The notes under the pieces were generated by a model. The model searched no databases and was not told the origin of the DNA. It worked only from the letters and a program-made list of their open reading frames with translations. Below, one piece after another: positions 1-6,486 of a stretch of 30,774 nucleotides of DNA (positions within the stretch are counted from its first letter, which is position 1; every line of letters starts with the position of its first letter). Source of the stretch: a virus; IMG/VR virus record IMGVR_UViG_3300020129_000059, positions 1 to 30,774 of that record. One strand, written 5' to 3'. The position numbers and the translations under genes are program-made.

Positions 1-786
1 ACACCGGATGCGATAGGCGTTGCTGTCCGTGCCGTAGCGCTGCTCGATCTCCTCGATGAACTGCTTGGTCACACGCGGGCTGTCGGTCGCCGCCACCCGC
101 AGCGTGAACCACCGCCCGCGTTCGGTGTTCTGCGTGCGCCAGAAGAATCCGGACGATCGCGTCGGATTGCCGATCAGGATCGTCGTTGCACCAGCGCTGC
201 TCATGGCGCCCTGCCCAGCCTCGAACACCGGCTCTGCAATGCCGCTCGCCTCGTCGCACACCACCAGCACATGCTCGCTGTGAATGCCCTGCATCGCCTC
301 GGGCTGCTCTGGCCTGGCAGTCCGTGCCGTGACAAACGTCTCGATGTCGGACTTCAGCTTCATGTGGTCGGATGTCACGTCCCACAGATTGCGCCACAGG
401 TCCGGCAGCACCCGATGCCACTTGAGCACCTCGGGCCACAACGCATCGAACATCTGCGATGACGTCGGTGCGGTGATGACGCACTTCATCGGCGCCCGCG
501 TGTTGGCGAACCACACGACAGCCCATGCCGCAAAGCACGTCTTGCCGACGCCGTGCGCTGAGCGGATGGAGATGCGCGTATGGCCGCGCGCCAGCGCCCG
601 CAGCGCCTCGGCCTGCCATGGGTCAGGCTCTGCGCCGAGCACCTCGCGAACGAAGGCGATTGGCGCGCGGTGGTAGCGTGTCATGCAGGGGATGAACGGG
701 TTGTCCGCCTTGGCGATGGCCTCCGCCCAGTTGAACGTGGGCGTTGGTTCTAGATGCGCTGGCGGATCGGGAACGAAGTTCAGCAT
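1..786 (-). CDS. terL: Phage terminase large subunit, 3' end outside window
   Basis: This is the ATPase half of the DNA-packaging motor, which translocates phage DNA into the prohead. The open frame starts with ATG at 786 and runs off the left edge, giving 262 codons with no stop. A Walker A-type motif, HGVGKT, lies near residues 83-88 after an adenine-motif-like DPWQAEAL. A hydrophobic Walker B-like strand with acidic pair, VLVVCDEASG, lies near residue 165, and ILIGNPT follows as a probable coupling motif. The C-terminal nuclease domain would lie outside the window. The gene sits downstream of a DUF5681-type small terminase candidate, as expected for a packaging module. The order Walker A, Walker B, coupling motif is typical of large terminases, so the call is fairly secure even though the gene is truncated by the window edge. 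Confidence 0.88.
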   Translation of the reverse strand, partial: MLNFVPDPPAHLEPTPTFNWAEAIAKADNPFIPCMTRYHRAPIAFVREVLGAEPDPWQAEALRALARGHTRISIRSAHGVGKTCFAAWAVVWFANTRAPMKCVITAPTSSQMFDALWPEVLKWHRVLPDLWRNLWDVTSDHMKLKSDIETFVTARTARPEQPEAMQGIHSEHVLVVCDEASGIAEPVFEAGQGAMSSAGATTILIGNPTRSSGFFWRTQNTERGRWFTLRVAATDSPRVTKQFIEEIEQRYGTDSNAYRIRC

Positions 787-800
787 TGGTCGCTCACGGA

Positions 801-1004
801 TTAACGCAGCGGCTCGGGCACCTCTAGCTCGTGCTCGGCTGTCCACTCCTCAGGCCGCCCTCCTGCATACGCCAGGTCGAGATACGTCTCTCGATTGATC
901 GGCAGGTTGCGGTCCAGCATCCACTTAATCACCGGGTCGGAACCACGCAGGGGCATCAATGCCTCCCGCAGCTTGTCCGACGGCTGCTCTGGCTGTGTTG
1001 CCAT
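801..1004 (-). CDS. Small acidic phage protein between terminase genes
   Basis: A 67-residue protein starting at ATG 1004. A longer in-frame start exists at 1064, but 1004 has a good GGGGA ribosome site seven bases upstream and is preferred. The C-terminal half, with MLDRNLPINRETYLDLAYAG and PEEWT, resembles small proteins I recall next to phage packaging genes. No enzymatic motif is visible. The gene ends 14 bases before the large terminase start and overlaps the 3' end of the preceding gene by about 80 bases in another frame. Its role is unknown; position suggests a packaging or assembly accessory. Confidence 0.7.
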   Translation of the reverse strand: MATQPEQPSDKLREALMPLRGSDPVIKWMLDRNLPINRETYLDLAYAGGRPEEWTAEHELEVPEPLR

Positions 1005-1419
1005 CGATTTTCCCCGTCCTGTAGAGATTCCAAATGTCGTTAATCCCTCCCGTGAAAGTAGCATTTCGCTTCATTTCGGGCGAGAACAATCCCCTTACGC
1101 CTTCCCAGGTGATGGACTGCATCTGTCGGGGCAGGATGCCCGCATCGGCGGCGGCACGCCGATAGGCCTCCGCATACAACCCATACAGTCCGCGGATGCC
1201 CGTTGCCGCAGAGGACGAGCCGGTCAACCCCAACCCATTCGACACCTCAGCATCGCTGCCAGCGAGCGGCTTCAGATGGGCAGCGGCAATGGCATGGGTG
1301 TCGATGGTGACGTCGCCGTATGGGGCATTGGGCGAGACGATGTTGTTGTAGAAGTTGCGCACCTTGTGATTGCCGCCCATGGATTGGCTGATGTTGGGCA
1401 GGCTGGGATCGTTCAGCAC
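925..1419 (-). CDS. C-terminal part of a broken phage protein (DUF7178-like)
   Basis: This is the downstream fragment of a gene interrupted by an in-frame TAA at 1456-1458. It lies in the same frame as the upstream fragment; GTG at 1419, with an AAGG sequence seven bases upstream, is a possible restart. The conserved-looking core is MGGNHKVRNFYNNIVSPN, then GDVTIDTHAIAA, then LKPLAG. I recall this pattern from a widespread phage protein family labelled DUF7178 or hypothetical. Sense codons lie between the TAA and the GTG (encoding WGSFPEIAKANS), and in the relatives I remember they continue the same domain. The fragment is therefore more likely part of a damaged gene than an independent one. 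It could still be expressed by reinitiation. Function of the family is unknown to me. Confidence 0.6.
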   Translation of the reverse strand: MLNDPSLPNISQSMGGNHKVRNFYNNIVSPNAPYGDVTIDTHAIAAAHLKPLAGSDAEVSNGLGLTGSSSAATGIRGLYGLYAEAYRRAAADAGILPRQMQSITWEGVRGLFSPEMKRNATFTGGINDIWNLYRTGKIDGNTARAAVGQAAGGIDAPAWFRPGD

Positions 1420-1455
1420 GCTGTTCGCCTTGGCGATCTCGGGGAACGAACCCCA

Positions 1456-2079
1456 TTATTGGTCGGCCCAGCGATTGGCGATGGTGTTGGCACCGTCATA
1501 CCACTGCATGGCGCGCTCGCGGATTGCCGGGTCCATACCGTCATGCAGCCATTTCAGGTTGTCGCCGACTTGACCGATGAACCGCTCGGCTACGCTGTCG
1601 TCGCTGCGCAGACGTCCGGTCGGAATGTCCGGATAGCCGCGGATGAGATCGATGTTCTTGCTGAACGCATCACCGGAGGCCCTGCTGCTGTCGAGGCCGA
1701 CCGTCAGGTCCGGCGTGGCGTGCGGATCGATGGTCTGGCCCTTGGCGGTAGGCACACGGGTGGAGATGCGGCTGCCGACCCCAGGCGCGACCTCGCCGGG
1801 CGCTGCAGTGCCGGCAATCAGGCTCATCGCCGCTTGGCGCGCGGCATCGAGCGCGCCGAGATGCGTCATCCCCTGATCGCCCCACAACCCACGGTCCTGA
1901 GATATCTGCTGCTGCCGTGCCAGTTCATCGGCGTTGAACTGCCACGCTTCGGCCAGCGACGGACCGCCGCCCGTGTCCTCGATCCCCAGCAGGCTGTCGG
2001 GCTGCGCTATCCGCAACGCAGGCGCCAGCAGTCCGCCCTGCGACTGGTCGTCATCGAGGAGCAGCGATGGCATCATCAC
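1456..2079 (-). CDS. N-terminal part of a broken phage protein (DUF7178-like)
   Basis: This is the upstream fragment of the interrupted gene, 207 residues, starting with ATG at 2079 in an ATGA overlap with the DUF5681 gene. The first 70 residues are poorly conserved in appearance. The end, with VAERFIGQVGDNLKWLHDG, MQWYDGANTIANRWADQ and then TAA, looks like the start of a helical domain cut short. In the relatives I recall, the WY-GA-I helix is followed by a stretch of roughly 100 residues before the WGSF-EIAKA segment. That stretch seems absent here. This suggests an internal deletion with a stop at the scar, but it is inference from memory of the family. Position between small and large terminase suggests an accessory packaging gene. 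Confidence 0.6.
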   Translation of the reverse strand: MMMPSLLLDDDQSQGGLLAPALRIAQPDSLLGIEDTGGGPSLAEAWQFNADELARQQQISQDRGLWGDQGMTHLGALDAARQAAMSLIAGTAAPGEVAPGVGSRISTRVPTAKGQTIDPHATPDLTVGLDSSRASGDAFSKNIDLIRGYPDIPTGRLRSDDSVAERFIGQVGDNLKWLHDGMDPAIRERAMQWYDGANTIANRWADQ

Positions 2080-2510
2080 TCGGACGCCGGCTCGAAGATG
2101 TTCGGCGGTGGTGTAGATACGTTTGTGGTTGGCGCTGTCGTTTCATCCGCAACCACCTTCGCCTCGAGCGTTGGCGGTGCGTTGCTTGCGTCGATGGTGG
2201 CGACAAGCCGCGCCGCGAGCAGATGCTGCAACACGCTCGACGTTGTGCTGTCGCCATCGACGGTGACTTGCTGCGATGGACGACCGAAGCCGCGATCGAG
2301 CAGCGAATTGGCAGCGGCGAGGCGAATGCGCGGATCGCTGTCGCCCATCAGCTCGGCGACAACATCGACAGCGCGCGTTCCGTAGGCGCGGCAGAGACGA
2401 CCGATGTCGACCTCGGCCTTCGGACGACCGCCGGGATTGGCCGATTGACCGGGCTTCCACAGCCATGGTTTTGAGTCAGTGTTTTGAGTTAGCGCACTTG
2501 TTTGTGACAA
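2076..2510 (-). CDS. terS: DUF5681-type protein, probable terminase small subunit
   Basis: A 144-residue protein that probably recognises phage DNA for packaging. The N-terminus carries WLWKPGQSANPGGRPK, a close match to the DUF5681 signature (KPGQSGNPGGRPKG) of proteins beside phage large terminases. A short helical region follows, with IRLAAANSLLDRGFGRP, which is also common in this group. The tail from residue 90 on is low-complexity and Thr/Pro-rich. The start appears to be TTG at 2510, because GGAGG lies eight bases upstream and the frame is closed by a TAG a few codons further up. It ends in an ATGA overlap with the next gene. The small-terminase role is inferred from signature and position. 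Confidence 0.75.
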   Translation of the reverse strand: MSQTSALTQNTDSKPWLWKPGQSANPGGRPKAEVDIGRLCRAYGTRAVDVVAELMGDSDPRIRLAAANSLLDRGFGRPSQQVTVDGDSTTSSVLQHLLAARLVATIDASNAPPTLEAKVVADETTAPTTNVSTPPPNIFEPASE

Positions 2511-2549
2511 CGCCTCAGCCTCCGGCCTTAGCGCGTTGATCTAGCATGG

Positions 2550-3029
2550 TCAGTCTCCTGCGGCGTGTTGGTGCTGCGTCACAAAGGCCCAGACGTTTGG
2601 CGCGTATTGCCTCAGCAGGCTGACGGTGTGGCCGACCCAGTCGGTGATATCGGGCCGCGTTAGGCTGCCGTCTGGATTGCGCAGTGGGGCGAAGCGTTCG
2701 GCTTCACGGCGCTGCCAATAGGCCAGCCATCGGCGGTCTTGCGGGCTTAAGCTGGCTACGTTGTCGTTCAGCGCGACGTAGGTGGTTGTGGCTTGTGGCG
2801 GGCTGAACTCGCGCAGAGCGGCGACGAGTTCGCCGTAACCCGGCAGGTATTTGCACTCGGCTGCGACGTGTTCCAACGAGGCTCTGGTGAAGTATCGATC
2901 ATCGAACCGGTCGGCGATGAACTCGGCATAGCGGTCGACGAACTCGTTGGCGTCGGCGGATGAAAGCCTTGCGCTGGTCATTCTGCCGAGTTGGATCAGC
3001 CATGCCTCGACGCGCTGGATCTCAGCCAT
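2550..3029 (-). CDS. Phage replication-associated protein, possibly P-like
   Basis: A 159-residue hypothetical protein directly downstream of the O-like initiator, overlapping its stop by eight bases. The middle reads EFVDRYAEFIADRFDDRYFTR and then KYLPGYGELVAALREF. This pattern recalls the helical domain of lambda P-like helicase loaders and related proteins, in which a short segment ending in a 'Pxxxel' motif follows an aspartate-rich helix. The resemblance is weak. A Trp/Arg-rich helix (RRWLAYWQRREAERFAPLR) follows near residue 100. Position after a DNA-binding replication protein supports a partner such as a helicase loader. I cannot exclude an unrelated function. Confidence 0.55.
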   Translation of the reverse strand: MAEIQRVEAWLIQLGRMTSARLSSADANEFVDRYAEFIADRFDDRYFTRASLEHVAAECKYLPGYGELVAALREFSPPQATTTYVALNDNVASLSPQDRRWLAYWQRREAERFAPLRNPDGSLTRPDITDWVGHTVSLLRQYAPNVWAFVTQHQHAAGD

Positions 3030-3786
3030 TGGCCAGCCTCCTTGCGGCTAGGTCGACAACGTCTTCGGGGCTGCCTTCGATGGTTTCCCAGTGCTCTCGG
3101 CGTTGCCGCGCGCACTCGTCCCACCCCGCTGATCGGCTTCGGGGATTGGTTCCCGCGGCTCTGCCGTTGGCGCCATTGGCTCGCGGATTTTCCCCGGTTT
3201 CCCGTGGGTTAGTGCCGACTGCTCGCGGATTAGTCCCATCAGCGCGCCGCGCGGGCGGGGTCCCCGGCTCAGCCGGGGTGCCGGTCCCCACCACGTGGGG
3301 ACCTACGGGGGGTCTTTCTTCTTCTTCTGCTTCTAGATTCTTAGCATTGGGTTCCCCATTGGGGGCCCTACTGGGTTCCCCATTGGGTGACCCATTGGGT
3401 GACCCATTGGGTGACCCATTGGGTCTTTGCCCTTTCCACCGCTTCTCGGCCCACTGGCGGCCGCCGTCAGAAGCGACAGCATCCTTGACCATTCGGCGGC
3501 AATAGATCGTGCCGTCGTCGGTGCGGCTGAAGACCCTCGCCTTCTCCAGTGTGGCTAGGTGCTTGATGGCTTCGCGCTCGGTGCATCCGAAGATCATCGC
3601 CAGATCCTTCGGCCCTGGCCGCCCCCCGTTCACCAGGAGGCAGCCTACCTTGTCCGCCTCGTGCATGAGGCAGAGCATCCGCATCCAGAAACCCTGGGCG
3701 GCAAGATCGCAGAGCCGCAGCGCCGGCTCGCTCTGCCAGTCGCGCCAGAAGAACTTGGACCATGAGTGACCGTTGCAGTTGCTCAT
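3022..3786 (-). CDS. Phage O-like replication protein with repeat-rich C-terminus
   Basis: A 254-residue protein with an N-terminal winged-helix-like domain (residues 1-110; WSKFFWRDWQSEPALRLC, GFWMRMLCLMHEADKVGCL, then DLAMIFGCTEREAIKHLATL). This arrangement is common in replication initiators of alphaproteobacterial phages. Residues 120-145 are a run of PNGS/PNGE units encoded by 12-base direct repeats. A Glu-rich patch follows, then Thr-Asn-Pro-Arg repeats. The start at ATG 3786 has AGGAGG eight bases upstream and overlaps the DnaA-like gene (ATGA). By analogy with lambda O, the in-gene repeats plus the adjacent AT-richer stretch may be the replication origin. The initiator role is inferred from domain type, context and repeats; no biochemical motif proves it. 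Confidence 0.72.
   Translation of the reverse strand: MSNCNGHSWSKFFWRDWQSEPALRLCDLAAQGFWMRMLCLMHEADKVGCLLVNGGRPGPKDLAMIFGCTEREAIKHLATLEKARVFSRTDDGTIYCRRMVKDAVASDGGRQWAEKRWKGQRPNGSPNGSPNGSPNGEPSRAPNGEPNAKNLEAEEEERPPVGPHVVGTGTPAEPGTPPARRADGTNPRAVGTNPRETGENPRANGANGRAAGTNPRSRSAGWDECARQRREHWETIEGSPEDVVDLAARRLANG
3350..3425. repeat. 12-bp iteron-like tandem repeats, candidate replication origin
   Basis: Three full copies of CCCATTGGGTGA (3379-3390, 3391-3402, 3403-3414) are followed by a partial fourth (3415-3425). Degenerate CCCATTGGG copies lie at about 3355-3377. Each copy contains the near-palindrome CCCATTGGG. Immediately beside them, 3311-3350 is a pyrimidine-rich, AT-richer stretch (TTCTTCTTC and TAGATTCTTAG). 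The whole block lies inside the O-like gene, where it encodes the PNGS repeats and the Glu-rich patch. Iterons followed by an easily melted stretch inside the initiator gene is the lambda ori plan. The repeats are seen directly; the origin role is inference. Confidence 0.6.
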
Positions 3787-4262
3787 GCCGCGGCCTCCTG
3801 CGGCGTGAGTTCGTATCGCAACGTCACTGCCGCCCAGGCGAGCCCGGCATCGGAGCGCAGCAGCTCGTCGATCCGTCGGATGCCGTGGGCCACGGTGCTG
3901 TGGTCGCGCCCCAGCGCCCGGCTGATGTCGGCGATCGAGGCTAATGTGCAGTTCCGGCACAGCCAATAGACCAGCATGCGGGGGCGGGCGGCCGTCGGCC
4001 CCCTGCGGTGGGACACCAGGTCGATGGTCTCGATGCCGAAAGTGCGGGCGACGGCCGTCTGGACGGCGAAAATGGATGGGTAGGCCAAGGTCACAGCTCT
4101 CCTGTTGACGGCAGGAGGGCTGAAATGCGAGAACGGGTTTGCAACCTCCGTCTCGCAGTTCGGCTCCCCGCCGAATGCCAAAGTTACAGTGCCCCGTCGC
4201 GCTTCCAACGCGGCGGGGTTCTCGTTTGTAGCCGGGAATGTATTGAGTCGGGAAGCGCTCAC
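3783..4262 (-). CDS. DnaA domain IV-like DNA-binding protein
   Basis: A 159-residue protein whose C-terminal 100 residues match the DNA-binding domain of bacterial DnaA. A helix with AVARTFGIETIDLVSHRRG is followed by ARPRMLVYWLCRNCTLASI and the DnaA signature-like ALGRDHSTVAHGIRRI (residues 117-131). No ATPase domain is present, so it cannot be a full initiator. It could bind DnaA boxes on host or phage DNA, or act as an anti-initiator or transcription factor. The GTG start at 4262 is supported by GGAGGTGG just upstream and a GTGA overlap. A second GTG at 4094, preceded by AGGAG, would give a 103-residue domain-only form. It lies directly upstream of the O-like gene. Confidence 0.82.
   Translation of the reverse strand: MSASRLNTFPATNENPAALEARRGTVTLAFGGEPNCETEVANPFSHFSPPAVNRRAVTLAYPSIFAVQTAVARTFGIETIDLVSHRRGPTAARPRMLVYWLCRNCTLASIADISRALGRDHSTVAHGIRRIDELLRSDAGLAWAAVTLRYELTPQEAAA
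4192..4218. other. Strong hairpin inside the DnaA-like gene
   Basis: CCCCGTCGCG and CGCGGCGGGG form a 10-base-pair stem with one G-T pair around a seven-base loop. It lies in the poorly conserved N-terminal part of the DnaA-like gene, between the GTG start at 4262 and the internal GTG at 4094. No U-run follows on the minus strand, so it does not look like a terminator. It could influence which start is used. Confidence 0.4.
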
Positions 4263-4510
4263 TGCACCACCTCCCCCGGTATCCGGCCGGTGCGGGCCGC
4301 ATCGAGCAGCCTCTCCCCGATGGTCTCCGCCACCGCCACGCGGAAGTCGGCGTCCTCCTCAGCCAGCAGCATCTGAGCCAGCACGTAGGCCACCTCGGTG
4401 ATCGCCTGCAGCCAGGGGCAGTTGGCCGCCACCAGCACGTCGAGCACGTCGTCCGGGATGCTGCTGTCGCGGTCCCAGCCGTCGGGGAGGGTGACCTCGG
4501 TCGGGGTCAT
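4259..4510 (-). CDS. Small helical protein of unknown function
   Basis: An 83-residue protein starting at ATG 4510, which overlaps the TGA of the preceding gene (ATGA) and has a GAGGA site seven bases upstream. A longer in-frame start exists at 4627, but it lies inside the preceding gene. The sequence is mostly helical and acidic, with DDVLDVLVAANCPWLQAITE and then VAYVLAQMLLAEEDADFRVA. No catalytic or metal-binding pattern is visible, and I do not recognise the family. It ends in a GTGA overlap with the DnaA-like gene, so it is translationally coupled to the replication module. Confidence 0.68.
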   Translation of the reverse strand: MTPTEVTLPDGWDRDSSIPDDVLDVLVAANCPWLQAITEVAYVLAQMLLAEEDADFRVAVAETIGERLLDAARTGRIPGEVVQ

Positions 4511-5268
4511 GCGGCGTCCTCGAATAACGAAAATTGCGCATCGAATACCTCTGGCCTGGCGTGGATCGCCCCACTGAATACCGAAATGACCAGCCATGAG
4601 TTGCGGAAGCGGTTGAGGTTGCCGCATAGCAGCGGGGGCGCCGTCGTCAGGTTCAGCGCATCACCAAGCGACAGCGCCATTTCGTCGCCGTGCTTGCGCA
4701 TCAGTTCGTAGCACCCCCAGTCACGCAACATAAGATCGTGCTTGCCGGCGCTATCGCCGAACCGCAGCCGAGGGTGCCACTTGAATCGAGCCATCACCGG
4801 CAGCCCAGGGACCTCCCCGAACATATCCGGAGCCGGCGCCATTTCAGCTTGCTCACCTTGCTCCAGATCAATGCGCGGGATGTCGTCCGGGAACACCACG
4901 CAGAGCGATGCCCGGCGATCGTTCGCCGACTTAAGCGACGCAGCTTTCATGTCCTTGACGATTTCGCGCTGTGTCGCTGGACTGAGTTTGGCCGCAACCG
5001 GCTCGATCACACCGTTGATGAAGTCGTGGGCGCCTGGGCTACGATCGCCGCGGATCTTCCAACTCTCGCGCCTGGTGTCCTTGTGGTTTCGCTCGACTGG
5101 TATGCGTGACACTGACCAGCGCGCCGGGCATTGGCGACGTGCCATCGGATAGATGCGGATAGGCTGCTTTAACTCCAGGCTATAGCCTGCTGTGCAGACG
5201 AAATGCCGGCCATCGCTATTGGCCTCTGGCACTGTCTTCCCCAACATCACGAAGTCATCGAGGATCAT
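4507..5268 (-). CDS. Unknown conserved-looking protein, partner of the DUF4326 gene
   Basis: A 253-residue protein beginning MILDDFVMLGKTVPEANSD. An early segment reads VCTAGYSLELKQPIRIYPMA, followed by an Arg-rich stretch (NHKDTRRESWKIRGDRSPG). The middle contains a short basic segment, FKWHPRLRFGDS. I have an impression of the opening 'GKTVPE... VCTAGYS ...IRIYP' pattern near DUF4326-containing phage proteins, but I cannot name a function. No signal peptide or membrane segment is visible. The ATG at 5268 overlaps the upstream stop (ATGA) and has a GGAGA site. The RIYP motif and the basic patch might bind nucleic acid or nucleotides, which is speculation. Confidence 0.72.
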   Translation of the reverse strand: MILDDFVMLGKTVPEANSDGRHFVCTAGYSLELKQPIRIYPMARRQCPARWSVSRIPVERNHKDTRRESWKIRGDRSPGAHDFINGVIEPVAAKLSPATQREIVKDMKAASLKSANDRRASLCVVFPDDIPRIDLEQGEQAEMAPAPDMFGEVPGLPVMARFKWHPRLRFGDSAGKHDLMLRDWGCYELMRKHGDEMALSLGDALNLTTAPPLLCGNLNRFRNSWLVISVFSGAIHARPEVFDAQFSLFEDAA

Positions 5269-5999
5269 CCGTCGATCTCCGCCAGTTGGTCTGCGAGGTA
5301 TCCTGGCGTGCCGTCACCGTCAGCCTCACGGTTGACGATCTCGGCGATGATGTGCCCATGGCATTCCTCGGGATGACACCAGCACCCGAGCACCTTGCCG
5401 CGCAGCGTAGGGATGCGCGCCAGCAGTCCGTCCTTGTAAGGCAGATAGAACTTGCTGAATTTACCTATGACTTCTGCCCGCTCCCCGTCGTCAGGCATCT
5501 CGAACGGGTTGCCCCAATCGGTCTTGCGATCAATACGAACAAGACGTTCTGTGGTTGTTGCCCACGCGAGCAGCGCGATATCGAAGCCTTCGCGAATATT
5601 CGCCACAACGCATTTCCCCGCCTCGGCCTGCGCCTTGCGTTCCATCTGGTCTTCTGTCCAGACCGAGGTATCGGTCTCCGGCCCGTCTTCTTCCACCCAA
5701 TCGAAGATGGCTTTGAGAGCGGCCTTTTGTCCCACTTCGGCAATGACTGGCAACGTTGCCAGTCCTTCGTCAACAGCAATGAATAGCTTTATGTAATGGT
5801 CGGCTGTCCTGACAGGCAGCCCCGCGACTGTCTCAACCCATTTGCGCCATCCACCACGCGGGATGCCTTCGTCACTTTTGGCTTCGTATAGCCATTTGCC
5901 AATGTCGACAGCGCGCTCAGCGCACGCCCTGTTAGCTTGTGTTATCTCGTCGTGCGCAGCACGGATGTCGGCGGCTAACGCTGTCAGGCGGTTGCTCAT
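5265..5999 (-). CDS. DUF3102-like / DUF4326 fusion protein
   Basis: A 244-residue two-part protein. Residues 1-110 are helical, with AEIRAAH-like and IGKWLYEAK motifs, then RGGWRKWVETV-GLPVRTADHYIKL. This resembles DUF3102-type DNA-associated domains found in phage and plasmid proteins. Residues 145-235 match DUF4326: VRIDRKTDWGNPFEMPDDGE, followed by LRGKVLGCWCHPEECHGHII. The Cys-x-Cys-His and Cys-His pattern in the second motif looks like a metal or catalytic site. The function of DUF4326 is unknown to me. The gene is coupled by ATGA overlaps on both sides, to the VRR-NUC gene and to the unknown partner at 4507-5268. Confidence 0.8.
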   Translation of the reverse strand: MSNRLTALAADIRAAHDEITQANRACAERAVDIGKWLYEAKSDEGIPRGGWRKWVETVAGLPVRTADHYIKLFIAVDEGLATLPVIAEVGQKAALKAIFDWVEEDGPETDTSVWTEDQMERKAQAEAGKCVVANIREGFDIALLAWATTTERLVRIDRKTDWGNPFEMPDDGERAEVIGKFSKFYLPYKDGLLARIPTLRGKVLGCWCHPEECHGHIIAEIVNREADGDGTPGYLADQLAEIDG

Positions 6000-6406
6000 G
6001 CCGCCACCTGCACGCTGCCACGCAGCCGCATACCGGCCTCACGCAGTGCCGCCTCCACCTGCTCCGCTGACTTGCAGACCATCACCTCGGCGCCGGCATA
6101 GATCAGCCGACGCTGCGTCTCGCGCTGGGCCGCCGACACCACGCCATGCGGCGCCTTGAGTTCGAGGAAGAAGGCCCTGCCGCGCCACACGATGCAGAGG
6201 TCTGGGACACCAGCCAGCAGCCCCTCTCCGACCGCCGCGGCGCCGGCCTTCTTGGATCGCATCAGCCCGTTGGGGATGGAGAAATGCACCGCGTCGGGCG
6301 GCAGCGCCCAGCGGAGGTATTGATTCACGCTGCGCTGGACAAGCGATTCCGGCCGCCGCCGTGGCGCCCGCTGCTTCTCCCAGAGCGTGGATGTCGCAAT
6401 GCTCAT
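5996..6406 (-). CDS. VRR-NUC domain nuclease
   Basis: A 136-residue nuclease of the PD-(D/E)xK superfamily, probably acting on branched or replicating DNA. The motifs appear in family order: ESLVQRSVNQYLRW, then HFSIPNGLMRSKKAG, GVPDLCIVWRGRAFFLELKA with the catalytic D and ExK, and QRETQRRLIYAGAEVMVCKS at the end. The start is ATG 6406. A longer frame begins at 6448, but its extra residues are not family-like. The gene ends in ATGA with the DUF4326 fusion. Its start once probably adjoined the methyltransferase stop, but a plus-strand module now separates them. Confidence 0.88.
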   Translation of the reverse strand: MSIATSTLWEKQRAPRRRPESLVQRSVNQYLRWALPPDAVHFSIPNGLMRSKKAGAAAVGEGLLAGVPDLCIVWRGRAFFLELKAPHGVVSAAQRETQRRLIYAGAEVMVCKSAEQVEAALREAGMRLRGSVQVAA

Positions 6407-6425
6407 GCGGCCCCCGGCACCATGC

Positions 6426-6470
6426 GAACAATGTTCTTGACAACGCACCAGGAACGGCGCACATTGTGCG
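6426..6470 (+). promoter_or_regulatory. Candidate promoter with two ACAWTGT palindromes
   Basis: TTGACA (6437-6442) is followed after 17 bases by CACATT (6460-6465), a weak -10. Two perfect odd palindromes flank these elements: GAACAATGTTC (6426-6436) and CGCACATTGTGCG (6458-6470), which share an ACAWTGT core. Their centres are about 33 bases apart, roughly three helical turns. A GAGGAGG ribosome site precedes the first plus-strand gene. Autoregulation by the downstream HTH protein is likely, but it is inferred. Confidence 0.6.
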
Positions 6471-6486
6471 GACCGAGGAGGTTGCC

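Noticed and set aside
895-2385. Long plus-strand frame (496 codons) opposite the small terminase and broken gene
   Set aside because: The minus strand carries the DUF5681 signature and family-like motifs; the plus frame gives low-complexity, motif-free sequence, as is common antisense to GC-rich genes.
3022-4302. 426-codon version of the O-like gene
   Set aside because: Residues before ATG 3786 overlap the DnaA-like gene in another frame and are not family-like; AGGAGG and an ATGA overlap fix the start at 3786.
4529-4539. Operator-like AAATTGCGC sequence
   Set aside because: Only nine bases match O2, there is no second site nearby, and it lies inside a coding region, so it is probably chance.
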